In this document: positions 1 through 7,791 of the stretch, one piece after another | Layout of the letters: every line of letters starts with the position of its first letter | How positions within the stretch are numbered: the stretch's first letter is position 1 | Source: Pseudomarimonas sp964350895 | GTDB lineage: Bacteria > Pseudomonadota > Gammaproteobacteria > Xanthomonadales > Xanthomonadaceae | DNA: 16,922 bases | Assembly (NCBI GenBank): GCA_964350895.1 | Contig: CAYGMG010000086.1 | Location: 1-16,922 of the forward strand | Reading direction: 5' to 3' | Translations under genes and position numbers: made by a program | Notes under the pieces: model-generated | What the model saw: only the letters and a program-made list of their open reading frames with translations | What the model was told of the DNA's origin: nothing | Databases searched by the model: none

Positions 1-257
1 GACGACGCATCCGCGTCGCGACTTCAACAACATACTTCCGGGACAGGACACTAGCCCGGACATTTCATGAGGGGTGCGGATGATCGCGCCGGACATGGCG
101 CCGAGCGCAAGGCGCGAGGATCGGCGTCAGGGCCAAGCGAGGGACGCGGCAGCCGTGAATCGCGGCCGTGCAAAGTGTCCGGAGCACACAGATTCGCCAA
201 TGCGTGGCACCACGCTGCTAGCAGGGCGATTCACGGCGACCTCGTGAAGCTTCTGGG
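1..257. other. Left-edge region without a supported gene
   Basis: This stretch lies downstream of the rsmE stop codon on the minus strand. One short plus-strand reading frame (67-261) is open, but its translation is rich in Arg, Gly and Ser, has no recognisable motif and no convincing ribosome binding site, so I do not call it. Short related motifs recur (GGACACT near 46, its complement near 174, CCGGACATTT near 57), and a 12-bp inverted repeat is listed separately. No poly-T intrinsic terminator for rsmE is visible. Confidence 0.5.
152..237. repeat. 12-bp perfect inverted repeat, 62-nt spacing
   Basis: GCCGTGAATCGC at 152-163 is the exact reverse complement of GCGATTCACGGC at 226-237. The enclosed segment holds a further small hairpin, GCGTGG/CCACGC, near 202-215. 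This could be a structured RNA, a remnant of a small mobile or repetitive element, or chance in GC-rich intergenic DNA. No transposase or target-site duplication is seen. Confidence 0.4.
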
Positions 258-992
258 CTAGCGCAGGTCGCCCCAGCGGGACTGGATCACCGTCAGCGCG
301 GCGAGGCCGGCGGTCTCGGTGCGCAGGATGCGGGGGCCCAGCGCGGCCGCGGAGAAGCCAGCCGACTCGGCTGCCTGCAGGTCGCGTTCGCCCAGTCCGC
401 CCTCCGGACCGACCAGCAGCTGGATGGGCTGCGCGGTATCGATCTCCCGGCTCGCCAGGGTGCCGGTCGCCGCGGGGGAAAGAGTCAGCCTTTGGCCCGG
501 CAGAAGCGTCGCCAAAGCCTCGGCAAGGCTGCGCAGCGGTGCAAGCTCCGGGACCCTGGCGCGGCCGCATTGTTCGGCGGCGCCGCGCAGCACGCCCAGC
601 CAGTGCGCGTGGCGGCGCGCAGCGCGCTCACCGTCAAGGCGCACTTCGGTGCGTTCGGTGAGCACAGGCTGCACAGCGCTTACCCCAAGCTCGCAGGCCT
701 TCTGCAGGATCAGGTCCATCTTCTCGCCGCGTGCCACACCCTGCATCAGCACGGTGTGCAGTGGCGACTCGCTGGCGTTGGCCTGCGGCGCGCCGATGCT
801 CACCGTGCAGCGCTGTTTGCGAGCTGCTTCGATCTGCGCGGGATAGTCGAGTCCGTCGCCATTGAACAGCGTCACGCTCGCCCCGGGGCCGAGGCGCAGC
901 ACCCTGACCAGATGCCCCGCGGCAAGCTCGGGTAGTTCGACGGCGCGGCCTTCGCATAGCGGCATCTCGACGAAACAGCGGATCTCACGCAT
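258..992 (-). CDS. rsmE: 16S rRNA (uracil-1498-N3)-methyltransferase RsmE
   Basis: Cytoplasmic SPOUT-class (trefoil-knot) methyltransferase that uses S-adenosylmethionine to methylate N3 of U1498 in 16S rRNA of the assembled 30S subunit. The 244-residue product matches the usual family length of about 243. Family motifs are visible in order: an N-terminal PUA-like region to about residue 70, GVARGEKMD at 85-93 followed by LILQKACELGV, AAEQCGR at 138-144, the cofactor-loop motif GPEGGL at 195-200, and LGPRILRTETA at 218-228. The start codon overlaps the 3' end of bioA by 8 bp, so the two genes are probably cotranscribed and translationally coupled, bioA first. No intrinsic terminator is obvious beyond the stop codon. 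Confidence 0.95.
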   Translation of the reverse strand: MREIRCFVEMPLCEGRAVELPELAAGHLVRVLRLGPGASVTLFNGDGLDYPAQIEAARKQRCTVSIGAPQANASESPLHTVLMQGVARGEKMDLILQKACELGVSAVQPVLTERTEVRLDGERAARRHAHWLGVLRGAAEQCGRARVPELAPLRSLAEALATLLPGQRLTLSPAATGTLASREIDTAQPIQLLVGPEGGLGERDLQAAESAGFSAAALGPRILRTETAGLAALTVIQSRWGDLR

Positions 993-2337
993 CGCCGGGC
1001 TCCGCGACGTGACGAATCGCGCTGCTGGTGACTTCGGCCAGCTGCGCTATCTGCTCGCTGTCGATGCAGTACGGCGGCATCCAGTACAGCACGTCGCCGA
1101 GCGGGCGCAGCAACACACCCTGTTCCAGCGCATGCCGGTAGACGCGGCGGCCGCGGCGCTGCTCCGCAGGGTGCGGCGAGCGATCGGCGCGGGCGAGTTC
1201 GATCGCGACGATCATTCCGCACTGGCGGACGTCGGCGACCCCCGGCAGCTCGGCCAGCGGCGCGGCGGCTGCGGCCATCTGCTGCGTGCGCTGGCGGTTG
1301 CCGGCCAGGACCTGGTCGGACTCGAAAATCGCCAGGCTGGCCAGCGCCGCCGCGCAGGCAATCGGGTTGCCGGTGTAGCTGTGCGAATGCAGGAAGGCGC
1401 GCTCGCGCGAGTCATCGAGGAAGCGCGCGTAGATCGCATCGCCTGTGAGCACCGCGGCCAGCGGCAGGAAGCCGCCGGTGATGCCTTTCGACAGGCACAG
1501 GAAGTCCGGCGTGATGCCGGCCTGCTCGCAGGCGAACAGGGTGCCGGTGCGGCCGAAACCCACGGCGATCTCGTCGGCGATCAGGTGCACGTCGTGCGCG
1601 TCGCAGAGCCGGCGCGCCTCGCCCAGATAGACCGGATGATGCATGCGCATGCCGCCCGCGCACTGCACCAGCGGCTCGATGATCAGGGCGGACACCTCAT
1701 GGCCGATCTCCTCCAGCACCTCGGCCAGCCCGGCTGCCGCGCGCCGCGCGCAGGCCTCCGCGCTTTCACCTGGCTCTGCATGATAGGCGTCAGGCGAGGG
1801 TACGAAGCGCGGCTGCATCATCAGCGGCGCGTAGGTGCGCCGGTAGAGGGGAATATCGGTGACCGCCAGCGCGCCAAGGGTCTCGCCGTGATAGCTGTTG
1901 GACAGGGCCAGAAAGCGGGTGCGCTGCGTATCCCCGGCATTGCGATGGGCGTGGAAGCTCATCTTCAGCGCGACTTCCACCGCTGCCGAGCCGTTGTCGG
2001 CGTAGAACACCTTGTCCAGCCCGGGCGGCGCGCGGCGCAGCAGCTGCTCGGCAAGCTCGATCGCCGGCGCATGCGAGAAGCCGGCCAGGATGACCTGCTC
2101 CAGCTGCGCCGCCTGTGCGCCAATGGCAGCGGCGATGCGTGGCTCGGCGTGGCCGAACAGGTTGACCCACCAGGAGCTCACCGCATCCAGGTAGCGGCGG
2201 CCGTCATGCCCCTCCAGCCAGACGCCCTCGCCGCGCCGGATCGCGATCAGCGGAGACCCTTGGTGGTGTTCCTGCATCTGGGTACAGGGGTGCCAGAGCA
2301 CCTTGAGGTCGCGCTGTCTCCATGCTGTCGCGTCCAT
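985..2337 (-). CDS. bioA: Adenosylmethionine-8-amino-7-oxononanoate aminotransferase (DAPA synthase)
   Basis: PLP-dependent class III aminotransferase of biotin synthesis. It converts 8-amino-7-oxononanoate (KAPA) to 7,8-diaminononanoate with S-adenosylmethionine as amino donor. The 450-residue product is full length. Visible family signatures are WHPCTQM near 15-21, SSWWVNLFGH at 54-63 (substrate-site aromatic residues), GSAAVEVALKM near 116-126 (phosphate-binding region), IADEIAVGFGRTG with Asp255 for the PLP pyridine nitrogen, and LSKGITGG with Lys284 as the Schiff-base lysine. SAM-dependent BioA is favoured over generic omega-aminotransferases because of the WHPCTQM and SSWWVN motifs. The start lies 41 bp from the divergent gspG start. 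The ribosome binding site is weak (AAGG almost abutting the ATG). No other biotin genes and no recognisable BirA operator are visible here. Confidence 0.94.
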   Translation of the reverse strand: MDATAWRQRDLKVLWHPCTQMQEHHQGSPLIAIRRGEGVWLEGHDGRRYLDAVSSWWVNLFGHAEPRIAAAIGAQAAQLEQVILAGFSHAPAIELAEQLLRRAPPGLDKVFYADNGSAAVEVALKMSFHAHRNAGDTQRTRFLALSNSYHGETLGALAVTDIPLYRRTYAPLMMQPRFVPSPDAYHAEPGESAEACARRAAAGLAEVLEEIGHEVSALIIEPLVQCAGGMRMHHPVYLGEARRLCDAHDVHLIADEIAVGFGRTGTLFACEQAGITPDFLCLSKGITGGFLPLAAVLTGDAIYARFLDDSRERAFLHSHSYTGNPIACAAALASLAIFESDQVLAGNRQRTQQMAAAAAPLAELPGVADVRQCGMIVAIELARADRSPHPAEQRRGRRVYRHALEQGVLLRPLGDVLYWMPPYCIDSEQIAQLAEVTSSAIRHVAEPGDA

Positions 2338-2378
2338 GCCTTGCTACCATCCCGTCGCGCTTTGCCATGAGGCTTCGA

Positions 2379-2837
2379 ATGATCCGGTCCCGCCGCCCGC
2401 CTGTCCAACCCGCCCTCCGCCCGATGCGCGGATTCACCCTGATCGAGATCCTGGTCGTGGTGGTGATCCTCGGGATTCTGGCTACCGTGGTCGTACCGCG
2501 TTTCCTCGACAAGCCCGACGAGGCGCGGATCACCCGGGCGCGTACCGATATCCAGGCGCTGACCACGGCGCTGAACCTGTATCGCCTCGACAACTTCAAC
2601 TACCCGAGCACCGAGCAGGGGCTGCAGGCGCTGGTCGCCCAGCCCTCGGGCACGCCGGCGGCGCCGAACTGGCGCCAGGGCGGCTATATCGATCGCCTGC
2701 CCAAGGATCCCTGGGGCGGCGAGTACCGCTTCCTCAGTCCCGGCCAACGCGGCGATTTCGACCTCTACAGCCTCGGCTCGGACGGTCAGCCCGGTGGCCA
2801 GGGCGCGGCGGCGGATATCGGCAACTGGGGCGAGTGA
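2379..2837 (+). CDS. gspG: Type II secretion system major pseudopilin GspG
   Basis: Major subunit of the periplasmic pseudopilus that pushes folded substrates through the outer-membrane secretin. The product has a class III prepilin leader ending in Gly18, then FTLIEILVVVVILGILAT with Glu at mature position +5, so GspO/PilD cleavage before Phe19 is expected. The body shows typical GspG features: TALNLYRLDNFNYPSTEQGL, LPKDPWGGEYR, and a C-terminal DIGNW calcium-loop motif. In that loop the residues just before the final Asp are alanines (AAAD), where other family members often carry another acidic residue. I chose ATG 2379 because GAGG at 2369-2372 sits 6 nt upstream; in-frame ATGs at 2322, 2367 and 2424 are alternatives. 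It is the first gene of a gspG-N block with overlapping or near-abutting reading frames. No clear promoter is visible in the short divergent gap. Confidence 0.95.
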   Translation: MIRSRRPPVQPALRPMRGFTLIEILVVVVILGILATVVVPRFLDKPDEARITRARTDIQALTTALNLYRLDNFNYPSTEQGLQALVAQPSGTPAAPNWRQGGYIDRLPKDPWGGEYRFLSPGQRGDFDLYSLGSDGQPGGQGAAADIGNWGE

Positions 2838-3343
2838 GCCGGCGCCAGCAAGGCTTCAGCCTGATCGAGCTGCTGGTCATCCTGGCGGTGGTCGGCGCGG
2901 TGCTGGCGGCGGTAGTGCTGTCGCTGTCCGGTCGTCCGGAGCGCTTGCTGGAAACCAGCGCCCGCCGGATCGAGGCGCTGGTCGGGCTGGCCTGCGAGCG
3001 CGCGGTGCTGACCGGGGTCGACATCGGCTGGCGCTTCGAGCCGCGTGGCTGGCGCTTTGGCTACCTGCGTCGCGATGGCTGGGAGGCGTTGCCCGATGAC
3101 TCCGGCGACGAGCTGCGTCCGCGGACCTGGGACCCGGGCATGGGATTCGAGCTGCGTCGCGATGCGCTGCTGATCGATCCCGAGGCCGAGCCGCTGCAGC
3201 CGCAGCTGCTGTGCCTGGCCTCCGGGGAGCTGACGCCCTTCGAGCTGCTGCTCGGGCATAGCGGTGCCGACACACGCTGGCGACTGGTCGGAGATCCGGA
3301 TGGCAGCCTTGCCCTTGAGCCGCTCCTGCCGGCGGGAGGCTGA
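2834..3343 (+). CDS. gspH: Type II secretion system minor pseudopilin GspH
   Basis: Minor pseudopilin of the type II secretion pseudopilus. The reading frame begins at a GTG whose bases overlap the gspG stop codon (GTGA), giving a short leader ending in Gly7 followed by FSLIELLVILAVVGAVLAAVV, with Glu at +5. The 169-residue size and the motif pattern GWRFEPRGWRFGYL fit GspH, which sits near the pseudopilus tip with I, J and K. The ATG-initiated frame that starts far upstream at 2303 runs through gspG out of frame and is not credible. Translational coupling to gspG is expected from the overlap. The low-specificity GspH/FimT family is supported mainly by gene order. Confidence 0.9.
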   Translation: MSRRQQGFSLIELLVILAVVGAVLAAVVLSLSGRPERLLETSARRIEALVGLACERAVLTGVDIGWRFEPRGWRFGYLRRDGWEALPDDSGDELRPRTWDPGMGFELRRDALLIDPEAEPLQPQLLCLASGELTPFELLLGHSGADTRWRLVGDPDGSLALEPLLPAGG

Positions 3344-3344
3344 G

Positions 3345-3740
3345 ATGCTGAGTCCCCCCGCTCGTCGCACAAGCCCGGCAGGCACGGCCGGCTTCACCCT
3401 TCTCGAAGTGCTGGTCGCCCTGCTCTTGCTGTCGCTGGCGATGGTCGCCCTGGTGCGCAGCGTCGGCCAGGAGGCCGGCGCACTCGGTCAGCAGCGCGAC
3501 GCGACCCTGGCCCAGTGGGTCGCTGCCAACCAGCTGGCCGAGGTGCGCCTGCGCCGCCAGCTGCCGGACAGCGGCCAGGCGCAGGGCAGGGCGCGGATGG
3601 GCGATCGCGACTGGCGTTGGCAGCTGGATGCCCGCGCCACCGATGTGCCGGGACTGGTGCAGGTGGAGGTGCGTGTGTATGCCGACCAGGGTGATCCTGG
3701 CCAGCCGGCCGCCAGCCTGCTTGGGTTCTACCAACGATGA
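3345..3740 (+). CDS. gspI: Type II secretion system minor pseudopilin GspI
   Basis: Minor pseudopilin that in characterised systems nucleates the tip complex with GspJ and GspK. The ATG at 3345 has a strong ribosome binding site (GGGAGG, 5 nt away) and starts 1 nt after the gspH stop. The leader ends at Gly16 before FTLLEVLVALLLLSLAMVAL with Glu at +5. Downstream, WVAANQLAEVRLR and WRWQLDARATD are typical of GspI. The 131-residue length is normal. The last bases overlap the gspJ start (ATGA). Confidence 0.92.
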   Translation: MLSPPARRTSPAGTAGFTLLEVLVALLLLSLAMVALVRSVGQEAGALGQQRDATLAQWVAANQLAEVRLRRQLPDSGQAQGRARMGDRDWRWQLDARATDVPGLVQVEVRVYADQGDPGQPAASLLGFYQR

Positions 3741-4330
3741 GATCGCGCGGTTTCAGCCTGCTGGAAGTGCTGGTCGCCGTGGCCCTGTTCGCCCTGGCCA
3801 TGGGCCTGGCCTATGGCGGTCTCGATGCGGTAGTCCGCGGTCGCGCCCAGCTGGAAGAGTCGGCCCAGCGCCTGGCTGATCTGCAGCGCGCGGTCGGCCT
3901 GATCGAGCGCGATCTGCGCGCGGCCCTGCCGCGCAGCGTGCGGGTCGGTGATCTGCGCCGGATGCCGGCCCTGCTGATCGATACCGATGGCATCGAGCTG
4001 ACCCGCGCCGGGCATGCCAATCGCTTGGCCCAGGCCCGCGCCGAGCTGGAGCGGATTCGCTGGGGCGTGGATGATCGGACCCTGAAACGCTGGCGGTTTG
4101 CCGCGCTCGACCGCAACCCCGGCGAGCGGCCGCAGGAAGATTCGGCTTTGCAGGAAGTCAGTCAGCTGCGGGTCGAGGCGCTGCGCACGGACGGCCGCTG
4201 GGTCAATCGCTGGCCGGAGCCCGGCCAGGCCGATGACGCCTGGCCGCGGGCGCTGCGGCTGCGCTTCTCGGTGGAGGGCATTGGCGAGATCGAGCGCTTG
4301 CTGGAGCTGGCCGAGGTGTCGCAGCCATGA
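3737..4330 (+). CDS. gspJ: Type II secretion system minor pseudopilin GspJ
   Basis: Minor pseudopilin of the tip complex, 197 residues, a normal length. It begins MRSRG then FSLLEVLVAVALFALAMGL, a very short leader with Glu at +5. The pattern LADLQRAVGLIERDLRAAL followed by an RW-rich beta domain (LERIRWGVDD, LKRWRFAALDR) is typical of GspJ. The start codon overlaps the gspI stop and the stop overlaps the gspK start, both as ATGA, so coupled translation with neighbours is likely. Confidence 0.93.
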   Translation: MRSRGFSLLEVLVAVALFALAMGLAYGGLDAVVRGRAQLEESAQRLADLQRAVGLIERDLRAALPRSVRVGDLRRMPALLIDTDGIELTRAGHANRLAQARAELERIRWGVDDRTLKRWRFAALDRNPGERPQEDSALQEVSQLRVEALRTDGRWVNRWPEPGQADDAWPRALRLRFSVEGIGEIERLLELAEVSQP

Positions 4331-5250
4331 GCTTGCCCGGCAAACAGCGCGGCGTCGCCCTGCTGGCGGCGATCGTGGTGATCGCGCTGGCCACCGTGCT
4401 GGTCGCCGCCCTGCTTGATCAGGGCGAGCAGAGCCGCGCACGCAGCCGAAACGCATTGCGCGCGGAGCAGACCTGGCAGCTGGCGCTGGGTGTCGAGTAC
4501 TGGGCGATGCAGGCGCTGCGCCGGGACTACGAGGCGCGGCCCGAGTTCGACGCGCCGGGTGATGACTGGACCCAGCCGCTACCGCCAATCGCCCTGCCTG
4601 GCGGCCAGCTGATCGGCCAGCTGCGCGACGCCGGCGCCTGCCTTGATCTCAACCTGCTTGCCGACCCGCAGCGGGCTGCACTGCAGCGCGAGCGGCTGGA
4701 GCGCCTGCTGCGCGCGCTGAAGCTGGAGCCGCGCCTGCTTTCGGCGATCACGGACTGGGTCGATGCCGACCTTCGTCCGCAGCCGGGCGGCGCCGAGGAC
4801 GGCAGCTATCTCGCGCGCAGGCCGGCCTATCGCACGGCCAACCAGCCGATGGCCCACGTCTCCGAACTGCGCCTGGTCGAGGGCGTCGATGGCGAGGTCT
4901 ACCAGCGTTTGCGGCCGCATGTCTGCGCGTTGCCGGAAGCTGCGCCGATGAACATCAATTTCCTCACCCCGCCGCTGTGGATGAGCCTGTCCGAGCAGAT
5001 TACCGAGCAGGCCGCCCTGCAGCTGTGGCGGGACGGCCAGGCACGCTACGACCAGCCCGAGCAGTTGAACGAGGAGCTGGAACGCCTGGGGCTGGCGCGA
5101 GTGCCGCTGGAAGGTTTGTCGGTGGCCACCCGCTGGTTCGCCCTGGATGCCGAGATCGATGTCGACGGCCTGCCCTTCCAGTACGCCATCCTGCTTCGCC
5201 GCGGCCCCGAGGGCCTGCGAACCCTGGCTCGCTTCCGTGGCCGCTGGTAG
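4327..5250 (+). CDS. gspK: Type II secretion system minor pseudopilin GspK
   Basis: Largest minor pseudopilin, thought to cap the pseudopilus tip. The 307-residue product has the leader MSLPGKQRG followed by VALLAAIVVIALATVLVAALL. As usual for GspK, the +5 glutamate found in the other pseudopilins is absent (alanine here). The long globular part contains LLRALKLEP, ITDWVDADLRPQPGGAEDGSY and the NINFLTPP segment characteristic of the family. A GAGGTG ribosome binding site lies about 9 nt before the ATG. It is followed by a 102-nt gap before gspL, the largest in the gsp block. Confidence 0.93.
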   Translation: MSLPGKQRGVALLAAIVVIALATVLVAALLDQGEQSRARSRNALRAEQTWQLALGVEYWAMQALRRDYEARPEFDAPGDDWTQPLPPIALPGGQLIGQLRDAGACLDLNLLADPQRAALQRERLERLLRALKLEPRLLSAITDWVDADLRPQPGGAEDGSYLARRPAYRTANQPMAHVSELRLVEGVDGEVYQRLRPHVCALPEAAPMNINFLTPPLWMSLSEQITEQAALQLWRDGQARYDQPEQLNEELERLGLARVPLEGLSVATRWFALDAEIDVDGLPFQYAILLRRGPEGLRTLARFRGRW

Positions 5251-5320
5251 GCGCGGCGCCGACGCCCGACCGTTCGCGCCGCGCAAGGCGCCAATCGGCA
5301 ACCCGGCAGGGGCCTCGGGT

Positions 5321-5326
5321 TACACT
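5321..5326 (+). promoter_or_regulatory. Possible internal -10 element ahead of gspL
   Basis: TACACT lies in the 102-nt gap between gspK and gspL, placed to start transcription about 20 nt before the gspL ATG. No good -35 hexamer is present at 16-18 nt spacing, so this is a weak candidate for a secondary promoter driving gspL-M-N and perhaps the genes after it. Confidence 0.25.
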
Positions 5327-5352
5327 TCGGGGCTTTCCTCCCGGGCCCACGC

Positions 5353-6492
5353 ATGAGCCATCACCACCTGATCCGCTGCCTGCCCGACGGCCGTAGCGAG
5401 TGGCTGTCGCTGGGCCGCGACGGCAGGGTGCTGGCCGGGCCGGCAGATGGCCTTCCCAGTGCCGCGGCCGAACGGGTCAGCCTGGTGCTGCCTGCCGAGG
5501 AGGTCCTGTGCCTTGATGCGCCGCGCGTTGCACGCAGCCATGCTGCCCTCGTGCAGGCCCTGCCGTTTGCGATCGAAGAGCAGCTGGCGGCGCCGGTGGA
5601 GAGCCTGCAGGTCGCCCTCGACCCCGCGGGCAGCGGCGAGCGGGTAGCGGTCGCGGTGATCGCTGCCGAGCGGCTGCGCCAGCGCCTTGCCTGGCTTGCC
5701 GAGGCTGGCCTGGTCGCCGACGCCTGCTATGCCGAATGGCAACTGCTGCCGGGCGAGGGGGCCCGCGCCTGGCTGGAGCGCGAACGTGTGCTGCTGGTCG
5801 ATGCGCGCCGCGCCCTTTGCCTGCCCGAGTCAGGGCTGGACTCGTTGGCCGACTGGCTGCGCGGTCAGGGCTTCGATCTCGCCAGCCTGCCGCGGCTGCG
5901 CGCCGGTCGCCCGCCGCAGCCCGGCGAGCAGGCCGTCGAGACGCCCTTGGTGGCGCTGTCGGCGCGGCTGAACGACGCACCGATCAATCTGCTGCAAGGT
6001 GCTTTCGCCCCGCGCCGGCGCTCGGAGCGCCAGCTTGCGCTGTGGAAGATCGCCGCCTCGGTCCTCTTCGCCGCGGCGATCCTGGCTACCGTCCTGCCCG
6101 CGGTCGAGCGCAGCCTGCTGGCGCGCCATGTCGAGAGCCGGCAGACCGAGATGGCCCAGCTGCTGCAGCAGGCCGTGCCCGGGATCAGCCGCGTGGTTGA
6201 TCCGGTGGCGCAGATGCGCGGCGTGCTGCGCCAGCGCGGCAGCGCCAGCGACGGACTGTCCCTGCTCGGCCGGGTCGCGCCGCTGCTTGCCGGAGGCACC
6301 CAGACCACCCTGGATGCGATCGAGTACCGCAATGGCACGCTGGAGATGACCGTGATCGCCGCTGATGTCGCGACCCTCGACAGCCTGCGCGAGCGGCTGG
6401 TCCAGCAGGGCATGCGCGCCGAGCTGACCGCGGCCAATCCCGGCTCGCAGGGCGTCGAAGGCCGGCTTCGGGTCAGCGGAGGTGGCGCGTGA
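5353..6492 (+). CDS. gspL: Type II secretion system inner-membrane platform protein GspL
   Basis: Bitopic inner-membrane protein that recruits the secretion ATPase GspE through its cytoplasmic actin-like domain and binds GspM in the periplasm. The 379 residues show a cytoplasmic domain (about 1-228) with the family segments LPFAIEEQLAAPVESLQVAL near 70-89 and INLLQGAF near 211-218, one hydrophobic helix at about 231-251 (LWKIAASVLFAAAILATVLP), and a periplasmic ferredoxin-like region at the C-terminus. No good ribosome binding site precedes the ATG, but it is the first possible start of this frame. The stop overlaps the gspM GTG start (GTGA). Its partner GspE is not in this window. Confidence 0.93.
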   Translation: MSHHHLIRCLPDGRSEWLSLGRDGRVLAGPADGLPSAAAERVSLVLPAEEVLCLDAPRVARSHAALVQALPFAIEEQLAAPVESLQVALDPAGSGERVAVAVIAAERLRQRLAWLAEAGLVADACYAEWQLLPGEGARAWLERERVLLVDARRALCLPESGLDSLADWLRGQGFDLASLPRLRAGRPPQPGEQAVETPLVALSARLNDAPINLLQGAFAPRRRSERQLALWKIAASVLFAAAILATVLPAVERSLLARHVESRQTEMAQLLQQAVPGISRVVDPVAQMRGVLRQRGSASDGLSLLGRVAPLLAGGTQTTLDAIEYRNGTLEMTVIAADVATLDSLRERLVQQGMRAELTAANPGSQGVEGRLRVSGGGA

Positions 6493-6968
6493 AGGCCTGG
6501 TGGCAGGGGCTGGCGCCGCGCGAGCGCGGTCTGCTCCTGGCCGGTTCCGTGCTCGCCCTGCTGATGCTCTGGTTCGGCGCCCTGTACGCGCCGCTCAAGG
6601 AGGCCCGGGACGCCTGGCGCGAACGCGCTGAAGCCGCCGATGTATCCCTGCGCTGGATGCAGGCCGCGGCTGGCGAGCTGGCCCGGCGCCCTCAGGCCCC
6701 GGCCCTGGTCGCCGACCGCCGCTCCTTGCTGGCACGGGTCGACGAAGGCGCCCGCAGCGTCGGGCTGGGCACCGCCTTGCTGCGCGTCGAGCCGCTGAGC
6801 AATGGGCGGGTGCGGGTCCAGCTGCAGGCTGCACCGTTCGATCTGCTGGTTGACTGGCTGCAGCCATTGGGCGAGCAGGGCGTGCGGGTCGAGGAGCTTT
6901 CGGTCCAGCGCAGCAGCGGCGTTGGCCTGGTCGACGCACGGATCACCCTGGCCGGGCCGGAAGCCTGA
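6489..6968 (+). CDS. gspM: Type II secretion system inner-membrane protein GspM
   Basis: Small bitopic protein of the inner-membrane platform, partner of GspL. The GTG start overlaps the gspL stop and is preceded by GGAGG at 6 nt, which supports this start. The 159 residues comprise a short cytoplasmic tail with the family-typical LAPRERGLL, a transmembrane helix at about 14-34 (LLLAGSVLALLMLWFGALYA), a predicted coiled region and a small periplasmic ferredoxin-like domain (LRVEPLSNGRVRVQLQAAPF). GspM is poorly conserved, so the call depends partly on position after gspL. Confidence 0.9.
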   Translation: MKAWWQGLAPRERGLLLAGSVLALLMLWFGALYAPLKEARDAWRERAEAADVSLRWMQAAAGELARRPQAPALVADRRSLLARVDEGARSVGLGTALLRVEPLSNGRVRVQLQAAPFDLLVDWLQPLGEQGVRVEELSVQRSSGVGLVDARITLAGPEA

Positions 6969-7017
6969 TGCCGGATCGTCCCACACCATTCGTTTCGTTC
7001 TGGGGAGTCTGTTACCG

Positions 7018-7782
7018 ATGAAGTTCATCAAAGCGCTGCTGCTGGTCCTCCTGCTGCTGTTCGCGCTGGTCGCGGTGGCCGTAGCGCTGTTTCCGGCGAG
7101 TACGGCGCTCAACTGGATGGGAGGGCGGCTGGGTCCACTGACCCTGGACGATGTCGGCGGCACGATCTGGGACGGGCATGCCGGACAGGCAAGCGCCTTC
7201 GGTGAGCCGCTGGGCCGGCTGCGCTGGACCGCCAGCCCGATCAGCGTCCTGCGCGGCGCCACGCGTGTGCAGCTGGAGCTCGACGGCGAACGCTACCGCG
7301 GCAGCACCGCAGCGGTGCTGCGCGGCGCGCTGTCGGTGGAACTGGCCGATGCCAGTTTCAGCTTCCCTGCCGAGAAGCTGCGGCCGGCGATCGACGTGCC
7401 GGGCCTGATTCCCGGCGGCACGGTCGAGGTGTCCCTGCCCGAGGCAAATATCCAGGGTGGCTATCCGCGCGCCCTGCGTGGCCAGGCGATCTGGCGCAAT
7501 GCTGCGGTTGCCGGTGAGGCCGCTGCCGCGCTGGGTGACATCAAGGCCGACTTCAGCACCACCGCCGGCGGCGCCATCACTGGCGTGATCAGCGATCTCG
7601 GCGGTCCGCTCAAGGTCGAGGGCAGCTTCCGCTTCGCCCTGACCGGCTACGAAGCCGAAGCCCTGCTCACCCCGCGCGCCAGCAACCCGGCACTGGACAA
7701 GGCGCTGAACCATATCGGTGAGCGCCAGCCTGACGGCAGTGCCTACCTGAAGATCACCGGCTCCATGCTGCCGGTTCGCTAG
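7018..7782 (+). CDS. gspN: Type II secretion system protein GspN
   Basis: GspN-family (T2SSN) protein, an accessory inner-membrane/periplasmic component found in some type II systems. Its exact function is not established. The 254 residues start with one N-terminal hydrophobic segment (MKFIKALLLVLLLLFALVAV, about 4-27) and continue as a beta-rich periplasmic domain with TIWDGHA, LGRLRW and LPEANIQGGYPRALRGQAIW, all typical of the family. The chosen ATG has GGGGAG 10 nt upstream; the frame is open further upstream but there overlaps gspM. It ends 9 nt before the next gene, so transcription probably continues into it. Confidence 0.88.
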   Translation: MKFIKALLLVLLLLFALVAVAVALFPASTALNWMGGRLGPLTLDDVGGTIWDGHAGQASAFGEPLGRLRWTASPISVLRGATRVQLELDGERYRGSTAAVLRGALSVELADASFSFPAEKLRPAIDVPGLIPGGTVEVSLPEANIQGGYPRALRGQAIWRNAAVAGEAAAALGDIKADFSTTAGGAITGVISDLGGPLKVEGSFRFALTGYEAEALLTPRASNPALDKALNHIGERQPDGSAYLKITGSMLPVR

Positions 7783-7791
7783 ACTTCGGCC

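Noticed and set aside
67..261. 64-residue plus-strand reading frame at left edge
   Set aside because: Low-complexity composition, no ribosome binding site and no recognisable motif; overlaps the 3' end of rsmE.
862..2370. Long plus-strand frame opposite bioA
   Set aside because: Antisense shadow of bioA caused by high GC; Arg/Ala/Gly/His-rich translation without motifs.
5865..7262. 465-residue minus-strand frame across gspL, gspM and gspN
   Set aside because: Spans three well-supported genes on the other strand; Ser/Arg/Pro-rich shadow.
7780..7785. TAGACT as a promoter for the HisN-like gene
   Set aside because: No -35 element at suitable spacing; kept only as a possibility in the read-through finding.
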